Positions 19,103-29,500 of a DNA stretch of 64,000 bases are shown one piece after another. Under the pieces are notes generated by a model that did not search any database, was not told the DNA's origin, and saw only the letters and a list, made by a program, of their open reading frames with translations. The position numbers and the translations under genes were made by a program. Every line of letters starts with the position of its first letter. Position 1 is the first letter of the stretch. This stretch comes from Candidatus Vicinibacter proximus (GTDB lineage Bacteria; Bacteroidota; Bacteroidia; Chitinophagales; Saprospiraceae), in NCBI GenBank assembly GCA_016713905.1, contig JADJOE010000003.1, positions 1,426,001 through 1,490,000 of the forward strand. Direction: 5' to 3'.

Positions 19103-20890
19103 TTAATTCATCTGAATATTTTCCGGTTCAAGTTGGAGGCTAACCAGGTTGCGGTAGATACCGTTGGGTAGCTCCAGTAATTCCACATGCTTGCCGGATT
19201 CCACTATGCTTCCTTCTTTTATTACATAAATCCGGTCTGCTTCCCTAACCGTAGATAAACGGTGCGCGATGATGATTGATGTGCGATTTAGCATGAGTCG
19301 ATCTAAGGCATCTTGAACAACTTTTTCTGACTCCGAATCCAGGGATGAAGTTGCCTCATCCAAAATTAGTATTGCAGGATCCCGTAGAATTGCTCTTGCG
19401 ATGGCAATGCGTTGTTTTTGACCTCCGCTCAATTTAATTCCTCTTTCCCCTACAATGGTTTCAAATTGGTCTGGGAAGGATTGGATAAATTCCAGCGAAT
19501 TAGAAAGCCGTGCAGCTTGGATAACTTCCTCTTCTGTCGCAGAAGGCTTTCCATAAAGTATATTTTCTTTTATGGTGCCCCCAAAAAGAAGAATTTCCTG
19601 CGGGACGATGGCTATGTTCTTTCGATATGCAAGCAAATCGTAAAATTCAATGGGTTTATCGTCGATATATATCTCTCCCGACGTTGGTTCATAAAACCTC
19701 ATGAGTAATTGGATTACGGTTGATTTTCCGGCACCACTTTGACCCACTAATGCGATTCTTTGTCCTTGATCAACTTTGAAGTTAATCTCTTTTAGCACTT
19801 CCACATCTGTTCTTGAAGGATAAGAGAAGTTAATATTCAAGAACTCTATTTTTCCTCTTAATTTTATTTCAGGATTTTCGTGCAATTGCTGATCCGCAAT
19901 TTCAACTTCCCGAGCAATTATGTCCTGAATTCTTTCCGTTGCACCGATGGATCCGGCCAAAGTGGAATATAAATTACCCAAGCCTGCAATTGCACCTCCT
20001 ATTATGCCGGTATAAATAATAAAAGAAAATAAATCCCCGGCTTGCATCTCTCCAGCCTGCACCATCATAGCACCTCGCCAGAGAATAAAAAACAAACCCC
20101 CAAATAAAACAGTAATGATGAAAATAAAAAATATACCGCGCATCCTGGCATACTCCATGGATATCCCAACCATTTCCATAATTGATTTACTGTATCTGTT
20201 TATTTCATATTTTTCATTCGTAAATGCTTTTACTGTGGAGAAGGACTGAAAACTTTCTTCCACAATTATATTCGTACTGGCCAGACTATCTTGTCGCTTT
20301 TTAGACAAGGATCTGATGTATCGTCCAAACCACATAGAACTGATAACAATGAGCGGAAATGTCAACAACATAATGAGGGAAAGATGAGGAGCCATCCATG
20401 CTATAATGACCACACCAAAAACCAAAACAACGATCTGACGGATAAATTCAGCAAGGGTAATGGAAAATGCACTTTGCAATTGTTCCACATCAGCAGTGAT
20501 CCTGCTGGTTAGTTCACCAACCCTTTGACTTTCAAAAAATGAAATATTCTGGGTGATCAATTTTTGATAAAGAGCCTTCCGCACGTCGGCTATGCCCTTT
20601 TCGCTGACTCGGGCAAAAAAAAGTGTTCTAAAATAAGACAAAATTCCCTGAAATATAAGGATCACCAGAAAAAGCAAACCAAACTGAGAGACTTTTAAAT
20701 TCCAGGTACCTTTACCTATTGCAGTATTTGCCATTTCTCCTGCAGCTGCGGGAAACACCATAAACATGGAGCTTGAAATAACAAGACACACCATGCCCAA
20801 AATAAAGGACCATTTATACGGTTTGATGAATCGAAGAATACGATAAGCCTTTAGAAAACCTTCCTTGGTTATTTTGTTTTTTTCTGCCAT
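19103..20890 (-). CDS. MsbA-like ABC exporter (fused permease and ATPase)
   Basis: A half-transporter of about 595 residues. The N-terminal half is a six-helix ABC transporter membrane domain (about residues 25-310, with ESQRVGELTSRITADVEQLQ). The C-terminal half is the ATPase, with Walker A GQSGAGKST, Q-loop IVPQEILLF, signature LSGGQKQRIAIARA, Walker B ILILDEATSSLDSES and the switch His in IIAHRLSTV. Proteins of this build dimerise and export lipids, peptides or drugs using ATP. I choose the ATG at 20890 (MAEKNKITKEG) over one five codons earlier. It is separated from the upstream PKD gene by a terminator. The substrate cannot be told from sequence. Confidence 0.9.
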   Translation of the reverse strand: MAEKNKITKEGFLKAYRILRFIKPYKWSFILGMVCLVISSSMFMVFPAAAGEMANTAIGKGTWNLKVSQFGLLFLVILIFQGILSYFRTLFFARVSEKGIADVRKALYQKLITQNISFFESQRVGELTSRITADVEQLQSAFSITLAEFIRQIVVLVFGVVIIAWMAPHLSLIMLLTFPLIVISSMWFGRYIRSLSKKRQDSLASTNIIVEESFQSFSTVKAFTNEKYEINRYSKSIMEMVGISMEYARMRGIFFIFIITVLFGGLFFILWRGAMMVQAGEMQAGDLFSFIIYTGIIGGAIAGLGNLYSTLAGSIGATERIQDIIAREVEIADQQLHENPEIKLRGKIEFLNINFSYPSRTDVEVLKEINFKVDQGQRIALVGQSGAGKSTVIQLLMRFYEPTSGEIYIDDKPIEFYDLLAYRKNIAIVPQEILLFGGTIKENILYGKPSATEEEVIQAARLSNSLEFIQSFPDQFETIVGERGIKLSGGQKQRIAIARAILRDPAILILDEATSSLDSESEKVVQDALDRLMLNRTSIIIAHRLSTVREADRIYVIKEGSIVESGKHVELLELPNGIYRNLVSLQLEPENIQMN

Positions 20891-20960
20891 GATATTCTTC
20901 AACAAGTCAATGCCAAAAGAGTTCTAAATCTCAGAATTCCATCCCTACCATTAGTAAAAC

Positions 20961-20986
20961 AAAAAAGCCATTCACAAGGAACGGCT
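20961..20986 (-). terminator. Rho-independent terminator after the PKD protein gene
   Basis: On the minus strand AGCCGTTC and GAATGGCT form an 8-bp stem (one G-T pair) around a 5-base loop, followed by a run of six T. It lies 30 bases after the stop at 21017 and ahead of the ABC exporter gene. Confidence 0.75.
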
Positions 20987-21016
20987 CTTCTGTATCTAAA
21001 TGTGGTAATGAATAAG

Positions 21017-21574
21017 TTAATTCTTCTGAAACTTATATCTTGAAACAATCGTATTCTCGTGATAAACATAAACCAGGTAGGTTCCAGTAGCAAGCTCTGC
21101 AACATTCCAATCCACCACATTTTCCCCTACTTCCAGAGCTACCGGAATTTTCTTAAGGTTAACTCCGGTAACATCAGCCACAGTAAGGGTAACGTTAACT
21201 TTTGAACTGCTTTTAATTTTTACCATCATATTCTCATCTACCGGATTAGGATTGATGTCAACAATTGCAATTCCTACAGGAGGATTTTGAAATTTAGAGA
21301 TTTTCAAATCTTTTGTCACCTTACAAGGAACCCCGTTAAAAAATGCAACCAATGTAACCTGATAAACACCTTCATTAGCATAGGTATGTACCGGAAATTC
21401 TTCTTTGGATTCCGCTCTGTCCCCAAAATACCAAATCAGGCTTTCGTATTTTTGCTGGAAGGAAGGTCTGAATTTTACCGTCAACTGGTCGGCGGAAAAG
21501 TCAAAATCAAACGGACATGGGCCTACATTGTTGCCCACTTTAATGGGTTTTTTCAACTTTACAATATTCACCAT
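21017..21574 (-). CDS. PKD-domain secreted protein, C-terminal fragment with T9SS tail
   Basis: The second half of a gene split by a one-base frameshift near 21548-21553. It encodes a fourth PKD domain (LIWYFGDRAESKEEFPVHTYANEGVYQVTLVAFFNG) and a type-A T9SS C-terminal domain (VDINPNPVDENMMVKI, DWNVAELATGTYLVYVY). The two fragments overlap by 35 bases in different frames. Removing one A from the run of six A on the coding strand joins them as CKVEKPIKVGNN, in line with the equivalent spots after the other PKD domains. The start shown is only the first codon of this frame and is probably not used. Confidence 0.75.
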   Translation of the reverse strand: MVNIVKLKKPIKVGNNVGPCPFDFDFSADQLTVKFRPSFQQKYESLIWYFGDRAESKEEFPVHTYANEGVYQVTLVAFFNGVPCKVTKDLKISKFQNPPVGIAIVDINPNPVDENMMVKIKSSSKVNVTLTVADVTGVNLKKIPVALEVGENVVDWNVAELATGTYLVYVYHENTIVSRYKFQKN

Positions 21575-22655
21575 TTACCACTAACTCCAGGGTAACTTTA
21601 TATTCTCCTGCTTTACCAAAAACATGAGATGGATTTAAATCATTTGAATTCGTTCCATCCCCAAAAGACCACTGGATTTTATCCGGCACCACTCTTGAAT
21701 TTAAACTAAATGACGCATTTAGTCCATTGGTTTTATAACTGAAATCATAATTACATGGTGAAGGAGGACTTACTTTCTGATTTATGATTACCCATAAATT
21801 TAATTCCACTTTACATTCTTCTCCAATTATCAAAGCAGTTACCCTATACTTACCAGGTGCCTTATAGGTATGTACCACTTCAACTCCCTTGCCAAAATCG
21901 CCATCACCAAAATTCCATTCCACATTAAGGACTTTAAAATCTCCCTTTGCATAAAATTTATAAGAATTTCCGCCCGCAGTAGTAGATACAGGTGTTGGAA
22001 GTATTTGGATGGCTCCACAGCAATGTGCTTCAAAACTTGTCTTTGGAGGATTAGGTGGGGGTGCAGTCAACAGTTTCACTTCTACTTCCTTAACCACATC
22101 TCCGATACAAGCCGGAGAGGAAACTTTAAGGGTAACTTTATAAGATCCTGAATTTGCATATTGATGCTTAATGCTGGCTCCCTCACCTCTTTGACCATCC
22201 CCAAAATCCCAATAATATTTAGCATCTTTCAATTGTGGCTGAGCTATAAATTCAACCCACAATTCATTTGCTGCTTGTTTAAAAGTGAACTCAATTTTAC
22301 AAGGGTTTGGTGCACTTTGCTTGCAAATTATAAAGTCGTGCTGCTCAGATCCATTGGCACCATTTGCTTTCTGAACCAAGGCAGGACGGGCACAAGGGTC
22401 AATAACCTGAATTAAATAAACAGAGGATGGGTCTTTGAGAAAAGGAACCACCTGTGAATAGAATCCATTTTTATCCGTTCTGATTTTCCATGCTGCATTC
22501 TGCTCTCCGGTGATCAAAACATCCCAACCCGAAACCACTTCCTTGTCTGTATTGTATACGGTACCGTATATTTTAAACCCGGTGTTGCCCGGTTGTGTGA
22601 TCCCAATAAATGGAAGGATCATCATTAGAAAAAAAACGGGGAGAAAATTTTTCAT
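21540..22655 (-). CDS. PKD-domain secreted protein, N-terminal fragment (frameshifted)
   Basis: The 371-residue first part of a secreted protein whose intended length is about 545. A signal peptide (ending GITQPG) is followed by a carboxypeptidase-regulatory-like fold (FKIYGTVYNTDKEVVSGW) and three PKD domains, each with a WDFGDGQ/WNFGDGD/WSFGDGT motif and a closing HxYxxxGxYxVTL strand. The frame ends at CKVEKTH just after the third domain, where the next frame takes over. Large PKD-only T9SS proteins are thought to be adhesive or matrix components. A CAAATATA (minus TATATTTG) promoter-like box lies about 40 bases upstream. Confidence 0.8.
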   Translation of the reverse strand: MKNFLPVFFLMMILPFIGITQPGNTGFKIYGTVYNTDKEVVSGWDVLITGEQNAAWKIRTDKNGFYSQVVPFLKDPSSVYLIQVIDPCARPALVQKANGANGSEQHDFIICKQSAPNPCKIEFTFKQAANELWVEFIAQPQLKDAKYYWDFGDGQRGEGASIKHQYANSGSYKVTLKVSSPACIGDVVKEVEVKLLTAPPPNPPKTSFEAHCCGAIQILPTPVSTTAGGNSYKFYAKGDFKVLNVEWNFGDGDFGKGVEVVHTYKAPGKYRVTALIIGEECKVELNLWVIINQKVSPPSPCNYDFSYKTNGLNASFSLNSRVVPDKIQWSFGDGTNSNDLNPSHVFGKAGEYKVTLELVVNGEYCKVEKTH

Positions 22656-22690
22656 ATATAACTTTTACAATTTTTGTGAAATAATATATA

Positions 22691-22698
22691 CAAATATA
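22691..22698 (-). promoter_or_regulatory. Putative -7 box for the PKD protein gene
   Basis: The minus strand reads TATATTTG, matching TAnnTTTG, 36 bases upstream of the ATG at 22655. The surroundings are very AT-rich, so a chance match is possible. Confidence 0.35.
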
Positions 22699-22754
22699 TA
22701 TTAAAATAACCTAATTGTCTCAATTATCCAATCAAATTGATGGTTATTTAAAAA

Positions 22755-25184
22755 TCAACGAATCTCTAATTGCGTACAACCGATAGTAATCCCTGATTTA
22801 TCCAAAGCTAAAACCTGATATATACCCGGCAAATAATTTAAAATATCAAAAGTTTTTTCTGTTATTGGATCCTTAACCTCCAGTGTTCTTATCCACCTTC
22901 CCTGAATATCCACTAATTGAAGTGCGGCAATCCCTGACTGCTCAGGCAACTTGACATTTACAATTCCATGTGCAGGATTTGGGAAAATATCCAATTTCAC
23001 AAATCTCTCTTCAGAAACTTTAGAAAGTGATGAATACCCATTGGCGAGTGCATATTCTCCCGGAATTAAAACATCTAATCTCATGAATCCTCTGCGATCA
23101 TTTGGTGTAACTTTTAGCCGGGTATAATCTGAGTATTCTCTCCATGGTTCAGTCCAATCTTTTCTATAGACCAATATTACGCTATCCTCAGAAGTATAAA
23201 TAATATCTGCATCCAGTCCTTGGGCATTTGAACCATTATAATCCAACCTACCGGTTAATTTCAACTTCCCAAATGGAAGTGTATTTACTTGCCAGAAATG
23301 GTTGGTAGAAATTTTCAGAACATTGTCCAGTTTTCTATCGGCAGATGGTCCTACGAGATGATGGACGATATGCACGAATGCACTGTCTGTTATTTCTGCT
23401 ACATTGGGTGACATACCGGAACCACTCAGACTTATCCCACCAGTTTTACTCACTATTGTCTGATCTTGAAGACTGGCAAGATTTAATTCCTGGCCATCAT
23501 TCAGTAGGATAAATGCAGTTTGGAAATTATTGGGTAATTCAATAGTACGCCAGGAAGAGGATCCACTGAGCACGAGAGAATTTTCAAATCTATTCAAGTT
23601 ACGATCATAAAAACTAATTTTCAAAGGTGCCTCAGTAAATATATGATCAGCATGATGTCCCTTTTGTTTGATATTGACATCCGCATAATTTTTCCCATTC
23701 ACAGTCTTAAACTCAAAACTATCCACAAAAAAAGCGCAATAGCCCCGATTAAAAATATGATCGTTAAAAAAATTGGTCATATCCTTTCCACTATTCCTGT
23801 TGAGGAAATCGCGAAATTGAAAAGCATTCATCGAAGTACCGCTTAAGCTATCAAAAATCACATGACAAACTTTTCGATATGCTGAATCACCCAGATACCC
23901 TCTTAAGTTATGTATCATTGCTGCACCTTTTCTGTAAGTATGGGTTCCATAAGTACTTTCATAAGGCATTGGGGACAGTGGTAAATAATCGCCATCGTTC
24001 AAGTGGGCATTAAAAATAATATTAGCCAAATTCTCTTTTACCACTTTCACAAACCGTTCTCTTCCGTAGGCAAATTCAAAAAATAAATGTGCGCTGTATT
24101 CTGCATTTCCTTCTTTGATCCACATGTCTCTGGCATCATCTAAGGTGGTTAAATTTCCCCACCATTGATGACCAAACTCATGTGCAAACAATCTTTCATT
24201 TTGAGTGAGATCCCCTCCCGTAATGGTTCCTACCGGGTAGGCAGTGTTTGTAGGATGTTCCATAGCACCCTGAGTCGTTGCTACAAATCCAACCCTCTCA
24301 AAACGGTATGGCCCAAACCAAAATTCAAAGGCATCGATTGCTTTTGGCAGTTTGTCAAACTGGTTTTTCATTTGGTTGATTTCCGTTTTACGTGCAATCA
24401 ACTCAATAGGTACGTTTCCAAATACACCCGTATGATTTGATTTTTCAATAACATATTCTGATACTGCAATACTTGAAAGGTAGGTGGGGATTTCATCCTT
24501 CATGCTGTAATGTCTGTATATACGATTGTCATCTAAAGAATCTTCAGAAACAAATGTCCCTACACAATACGCCCTTGCAGGTGCCACTGATGTCACATAA
24601 TAATCATAAGTACTTCTTTCCACAAAATTATCAAAGCAAGGAAACCACACTTTTCCAAAATTAGGTGGCGTAGTCGATAAACCTATGCCCAGATTATAGA
24701 TGTAAGGATCTGCAAAATAAAAACCACCCCACACTGGATCTCTTGATGGTACTCCATGATAAAATATATCCAGGGAAGCAACCAAATCTAGGGCCAACTT
24801 TTCACCAAAATAAGCCTGAATCAATTGGTCTCTGTAATTAAAATTCAACTTCCGGCCTTTATAATAAATTGAATCTACTGTCAAGTCCTTTAGATCAAGA
24901 ATAATCCATTCGAGCTCCGGCAATTTTGTTTTGAAGGTAACTGTAGTATGCGCAGTTATACTTTTATTTTTTGCATCCGTAACGTCAATATAAATGGAGT
25001 AATTGAGTATATTAATTGAATCACTTCTTCTATTTGAGTTTTCTATTATTTGCAATTCCTGGATTGTTGGTTCTTGCTTTATTACAGGTCTTTCCGCATG
25101 ATGACAAGAATATTCATGAATCAAAGGCTGTGCAGATAAGCTCCCTATTAAAAATGTAAAAAAAACGACTTGACTAAATTTCAT
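22755..25184 (-). CDS. Secreted M1-family metallopeptidase with T9SS tail
   Basis: An 809-residue zinc aminopeptidase-like protein. A signal peptide ends near SLSAQ. The M1 N-terminal beta domain follows, then the substrate motif GAMEH (the classical form is GAMEN) and the zinc site HEFGH with the third ligand Glu exactly 18 residues later in KEGNAEYSA. A catalytic Tyr region GTHTYRKGAAMIHNLR is also present. The last 90 residues (LDIFPNPAHGIVNVKL, LNYLPGIYQVLAL) are a type-A T9SS sorting domain. It likely trims peptides outside the cell. Its start lies 23 bases after the end of the MFS gene, so co-transcription is plausible. Confidence 0.93.
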   Translation of the reverse strand: MKFSQVVFFTFLIGSLSAQPLIHEYSCHHAERPVIKQEPTIQELQIIENSNRRSDSINILNYSIYIDVTDAKNKSITAHTTVTFKTKLPELEWIILDLKDLTVDSIYYKGRKLNFNYRDQLIQAYFGEKLALDLVASLDIFYHGVPSRDPVWGGFYFADPYIYNLGIGLSTTPPNFGKVWFPCFDNFVERSTYDYYVTSVAPARAYCVGTFVSEDSLDDNRIYRHYSMKDEIPTYLSSIAVSEYVIEKSNHTGVFGNVPIELIARKTEINQMKNQFDKLPKAIDAFEFWFGPYRFERVGFVATTQGAMEHPTNTAYPVGTITGGDLTQNERLFAHEFGHQWWGNLTTLDDARDMWIKEGNAEYSAHLFFEFAYGRERFVKVVKENLANIIFNAHLNDGDYLPLSPMPYESTYGTHTYRKGAAMIHNLRGYLGDSAYRKVCHVIFDSLSGTSMNAFQFRDFLNRNSGKDMTNFFNDHIFNRGYCAFFVDSFEFKTVNGKNYADVNIKQKGHHADHIFTEAPLKISFYDRNLNRFENSLVLSGSSSWRTIELPNNFQTAFILLNDGQELNLASLQDQTIVSKTGGISLSGSGMSPNVAEITDSAFVHIVHHLVGPSADRKLDNVLKISTNHFWQVNTLPFGKLKLTGRLDYNGSNAQGLDADIIYTSEDSVILVYRKDWTEPWREYSDYTRLKVTPNDRRGFMRLDVLIPGEYALANGYSSLSKVSEERFVKLDIFPNPAHGIVNVKLPEQSGIAALQLVDIQGRWIRTLEVKDPITEKTFDILNYLPGIYQVLALDKSGITIGCTQLEIR

Positions 25185-25207
25185 ATGAAGAGATTAAAAT
25201 AATTTAG

Positions 25208-25927
25208 CTAATGATTTTTGGCACTAAGATTTGACTTGATTTTTTTCAGAGGTGCAATGACTAAAAACAAGGCGGTGGAAGTTAATAGAAAGGCCATAAA
25301 AAAAGAAGCGCCGGGAAATACAATTGGGCTGGAAGTCTTTGTAAAATAGTTAAAAAGAAAAGTCATTAAAAGCGGACCAAAAATTGCAGTTATGCTCATC
25401 AAAGAAGTCAACCCACCCTGAAGTTCACCCTGTGCATTGGCGGGCACCTGATTTGCCACCAGGCCTTGAATGGACGGCCCTGCAATACCACTCAAAGAAA
25501 AAGGAACCATGATTAAATACATATAAATTCCAGAAGGTGCAAAAGCATAAGCAAGATAACCTAAAATGGCCATACTCATCCCGAAATATATCGAATTTAC
25601 AGGCCCAAATTTTGGTATTAAAATTCGACTTAAGCCACCTTGTACTATAGCCATCATTAATCCTACAAAAGCAAGTGAGTACCCAACGTGTACTGCATCC
25701 CATTTAAATTTTTCCATCGTATAAAACGCCCAGGTGGCTTGTAAGGAGTAATGGGCCAAATACACCAAAAAAAGTATGAGAATAAAACTTCTTAAAACAG
25801 AATACTTAGTAAGTACTTTGAAGGTTCCTATCGGGTTTGCCCGCCTCCAGGAAAATTTTCTTCTATTGGCTAAATTTAGGGACTCAGGGAGTACAAATAA
25901 GCCAAAAACGACATTGGCCAATGCCAA
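25208..25927 (-). CDS. MFS transporter (TetA-like), C-terminal fragment
   Basis: The last six helices of a major-facilitator transporter, 239 residues, beginning ALANVVFGLFVLPESLNLANRR, which is the normal middle-loop region of TetA-like proteins. It overlaps the N-terminal fragment by 52 bases in another frame. Adding one T to the run of five T on the coding strand (plus 25941-25945) restores a continuous FRVPFFGSAVLALANVV. The frame shown therefore is not an independent gene. Confidence 0.8.
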   Translation of the reverse strand: MALANVVFGLFVLPESLNLANRRKFSWRRANPIGTFKVLTKYSVLRSFILILFLVYLAHYSLQATWAFYTMEKFKWDAVHVGYSLAFVGLMMAIVQGGLSRILIPKFGPVNSIYFGMSMAILGYLAYAFAPSGIYMYLIMVPFSLSGIAGPSIQGLVANQVPANAQGELQGGLTSLMSITAIFGPLLMTFLFNYFTKTSSPIVFPGASFFMAFLLTSTALFLVIAPLKKIKSNLSAKNH

Positions 25928-26439
25928 GACTGCTGACCCGAAAAAGGTACTCTAAATCCAAACTGCCCTAAAACTCCACCAAGTAAGGGTCCAATAATAA
26001 AACCTAAACCAAAAGCTGCCCCGATTAAACCAAAGTTTTGTGCTTTTTTCTCTGGCTCACTCATATCTGAAATATAAGCAGCTGCTGTGGAATAGGACGC
26101 CCCTGTAACACCTGCAAGTATTCTACCAACAAACAACCAAACGATATTAGGAGCAAATCCCTGTATAATATAATCCAGCCCAAAACCAAAAAGTGAAAGT
26201 AGTAATACCGGTCTCCTTCCGTATTGATCACTTAGCGCGCCCATAATCGGAGCACATACAAACAACATGATGGAGTAACTGGCCGACATCCAGCCTGAGT
26301 AATAGGATGCTTCACTAAGATCTCCTCCGGTAAGATGCTTTATCAAATCAGGCATTACAGGAATAATAATTCCAAGCCCAGTTACATCAATTAAAACCGT
26401 AAGAAATATAAATACAAAAGCTCTTTTCATTCCATTCAT
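25876..26439 (-). CDS. MFS transporter (TetA-like), N-terminal fragment (frameshifted)
   Basis: The first six helices of an MFS proton-antiporter-type transporter. It shows the loop 2-3 motif GALSDQYGRRPVLL, the helix-1 motif TVLIDVTGLGIIIPVMP and the helix-5 motif GAAFGLGFIIGPLLGG. These fit the tetracycline-resistance-like DHA1 group, though export of tetracycline itself is only one possibility. The true frame is lost after FRVPF at a run of five T. The repaired protein would be about 405 residues, a normal length. Confidence 0.85.
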   Translation of the reverse strand: MNGMKRAFVFIFLTVLIDVTGLGIIIPVMPDLIKHLTGGDLSEASYYSGWMSASYSIMLFVCAPIMGALSDQYGRRPVLLLSLFGFGLDYIIQGFAPNIVWLFVGRILAGVTGASYSTAAAYISDMSEPEKKAQNFGLIGAAFGLGFIIGPLLGGVLGQFGFRVPFSGQQSWHWPMSFLAYLYSLSP

Positions 26440-26535
26440 ACCAAATAACGGCCACGAAGATAGGACATTATTGCACTATGTATAAATTGAGAGAATTGAA
26501 TTGATGTTGTGTTAAATACGAGGCCAGGTTCACAT

Positions 26536-29500
26536 CTATAGTTTTACAAAGCGTTGGTACTGTTTTTGTCCATTGACTTCCATACAAATCAAGTAAGTGC
26601 CGGGGATCAAGTAGGACGTATTATAACTAATAAAGTCTCCTTCGGTCAATCGAAAGTGATTAGCATCCAATTCTTTAAGATTTAAATCCAATAACCGAAC
26701 ATAGACCTCGATTGAACCTTTTATTTGGTGGGAAATCCTTAATTCTGAATTTACAGGATTAGGGGATAAAGTCCAATCCTTTTCAGAACTCTGAAAATTA
26801 ATCGTAACCCAATTACTTGCCATTTCCTTACCATCAATACCCTTTGCAATTAATTGGTAATAGAGTTCTCCATTCCCTGATATTTTAGCATCTACATAAG
26901 TATTTGTTGATGGAGACAGTTTAGCAACTGTTTCAGTGCCCAGGAATTTAGATTTGCGAATAAGTTCGTATCCAACCAAATCTTCATTGTGGATAACTGT
27001 CCAATTCAACCATGCGTCCTTCCCCTTCTTTTCAACAAATAACGCCAACTCTTCCAGAGCGAGCGGTCTTTGTCCAAATAGCTCAGCCTCACTCATCAAA
27101 CCACAATTAGGTGGAAGATTGTATGCATGCACACCATCATCACGTCTCAAAGAAGAACCCTGATTAGCGCTATAACCTAAACCACGTCTGGCAAACACAT
27201 TCCATATTTCACATACATTTGCGCCACCAAATAAAATGGAATCCGCCTTCAAAATTGCATTTCTTGCATCAACAAACCCGGGACTGCATGCTTGCAATTT
27301 AAATCCTTCCATGATTAATTTATTGGCTTTAATGTTTCCGGCGGAAGAATTAGATTTGTAAATATCCTGCTCAAATCCGTATTTAGTCACCAAGGCCCAA
27401 TTCAAATCCCAAATCATTGCACACCAAACATAACCTATCCCGTGTGGTTGAGATATGTTGATCAGGTCTCGCAACATTTTATAATCCGCAGGACATGCAT
27501 TCAAATCTACCGAATAAACAGAAGGTCTGACCCCTACACCATAATATGGTTGCCCACTAGGCCATGAACCAATGCCTCTTGGTTTGTAAGGATGATCAAT
27601 GACCTTCTGGGTCATTACCAAACCAAAATAATCACTCCAACCTTCTCCTGCTTGTTCTGCATTGGAAAGGCAATTTGAATTATTAGGACCACCAGTCAAT
27701 CTGGTAGATATCCCATGTCCATATTCATGCGCAATTATTCCGGCATCAAAATCCCCATCAGCCAATGCAGGCAGTGTATTCGTTAATGTAGCCTGAACGG
27801 GTAATAAATTTTTTATTTTTATGCAGTCTGCTTCACTTAAACCAAGCACAGGAATATTCACTAAAGGCCCATAAGTTCCATTTTGTAAGGAATCCGGGTA
27901 ACCTGGCCCTACTTTACAAACCAAAGCTGCAACAGCCCCTGATTGCTGCACCTGATATGCCTTATAAGAAACTTCACAGTTACCTTCTTCAATCAATGCA
28001 AAAGAACCATTAATTGCTGCACCGTTTATCAGACTTTGGCAAGCATCATTTATATTATTTACATTATCCAATGCTAGCTCACACTTGGCAGTTAACCCGG
28101 CAGGAATTTTTCCGCCAAAACTTGCTTGCGAAAAAATTAAAGATTCATTATTTACTTTTAACTTAAATGCAGAACTTGGGAGAAGAGTAATAGATACGCC
28201 TGAAGCTATTGCATTTTTAATTCTCTCACCATCCAATTTACCGATCATTACAACTGGAATGTTAATACCACTTTTGAAACCACCTATTACAAAAGGCTCG
28301 TGTGGCTCGTTGTTTATCATTACGACTGCTTTTGCTCCAGCGCTTTGGGATCGGATAATCTTACTATAAAGCGTACAACTTCCCCTATCCACCAATGCAA
28401 TGTTTCCATTCACCTGCGCACTATTTATAAAATTTGCACACCCCAGAGAAGGATTACTTGATCCATCATTTACCAAGATCAGCTGACCATTAAGAGGTGC
28501 TTTAATTTCAGGGCTAATAGCTGAAGCAACATACATTATTTTTCCAGCGATTTGAACAGGCGCTTCAATAATGATGGTATCCTGATTTGGTTTTTGCCAG
28601 ACATACATCTGCATGTGTGCAGGATAACCATCCGGTGGAGTACCAAAATTTGCATTATTTCTTGCACCATCAATAAAATCCAAACCCTCTGCAATGACAT
28701 TGTCCAAATCCAAACCACCGCGCCCAAAATTATTGTATTGAAAATTTCCTGTCTGTTCATTAAAACCATACTGATACCAAACATCATGCATGATATTGTT
28801 CCAATAAAACAAATTTGTAATGGCAGAATTTTTATTATTTATTGGTGGCAAAGATGGGTTGTACGGAAAATCATAATCTATTTGAGGGCCACCCACAGCT
28901 CTGGCAGCATCCCCTCCTGTGGGATAGTTGTCATCATCCATATCCTCATAAGCATCTACATTATTACCCTGGCTGGAATAGTAATTTATAAATCCATCAT
29001 GATGCCAGCCAATTGGACTTGCATTACCTCCCTTTATCCAAGGACTGTACACAATACTTCTAGATCCATGAGAAGGACTTTCAATCGGCAGAGAAAAAAC
29101 ATTGTAACATGAATTACAAGAAGCTGCACTTTGAGCAAAAGAAAATTTACTAAAAGCACTTTTCTCCGCGAAATGAAAATGATCAAATGAGCATGATTTC
29201 ATTTGATTATCTTCAAAAAGAATGTTCCCGGTTGTTGCATCTATAATGCTATTCCACCATTCTAAAGGTTGATTTCTTTGCCAATAAATATTGTAAGCTG
29301 CTGTCAATTTATCATTCTGAAAATAATATACCTTTTTAAACTTAAGCAAGTCATTTTTACTTTTCATTAAAGCAAAATGTTGCCATTGCGGCTCTGAAGA
29401 ATTTCTATCCAACTGTTTAAAAGGTTGTTCAACACACTGATGACTTCTTAGAAATTTTTGAATTAAATATTCTGTTCTATGTTCAAAATGAAATTCTCGA

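Noticed and set aside
20899..21120. A 73-codon minus-strand frame between the PKD gene and the ABC exporter gene.
   Set aside because: It overlaps the end of the PKD gene and the terminator hairpin and has no family features.
21540..21574. Programmed -1 frameshifting at the A-rich site (AAAAAAC) between the two PKD fragments.
   Set aside because: The downstream frame is +1 relative to the upstream one, and the heptamer is out of register with the codons, so canonical -1 slippage would not join them. A one-base sequence change fits better.
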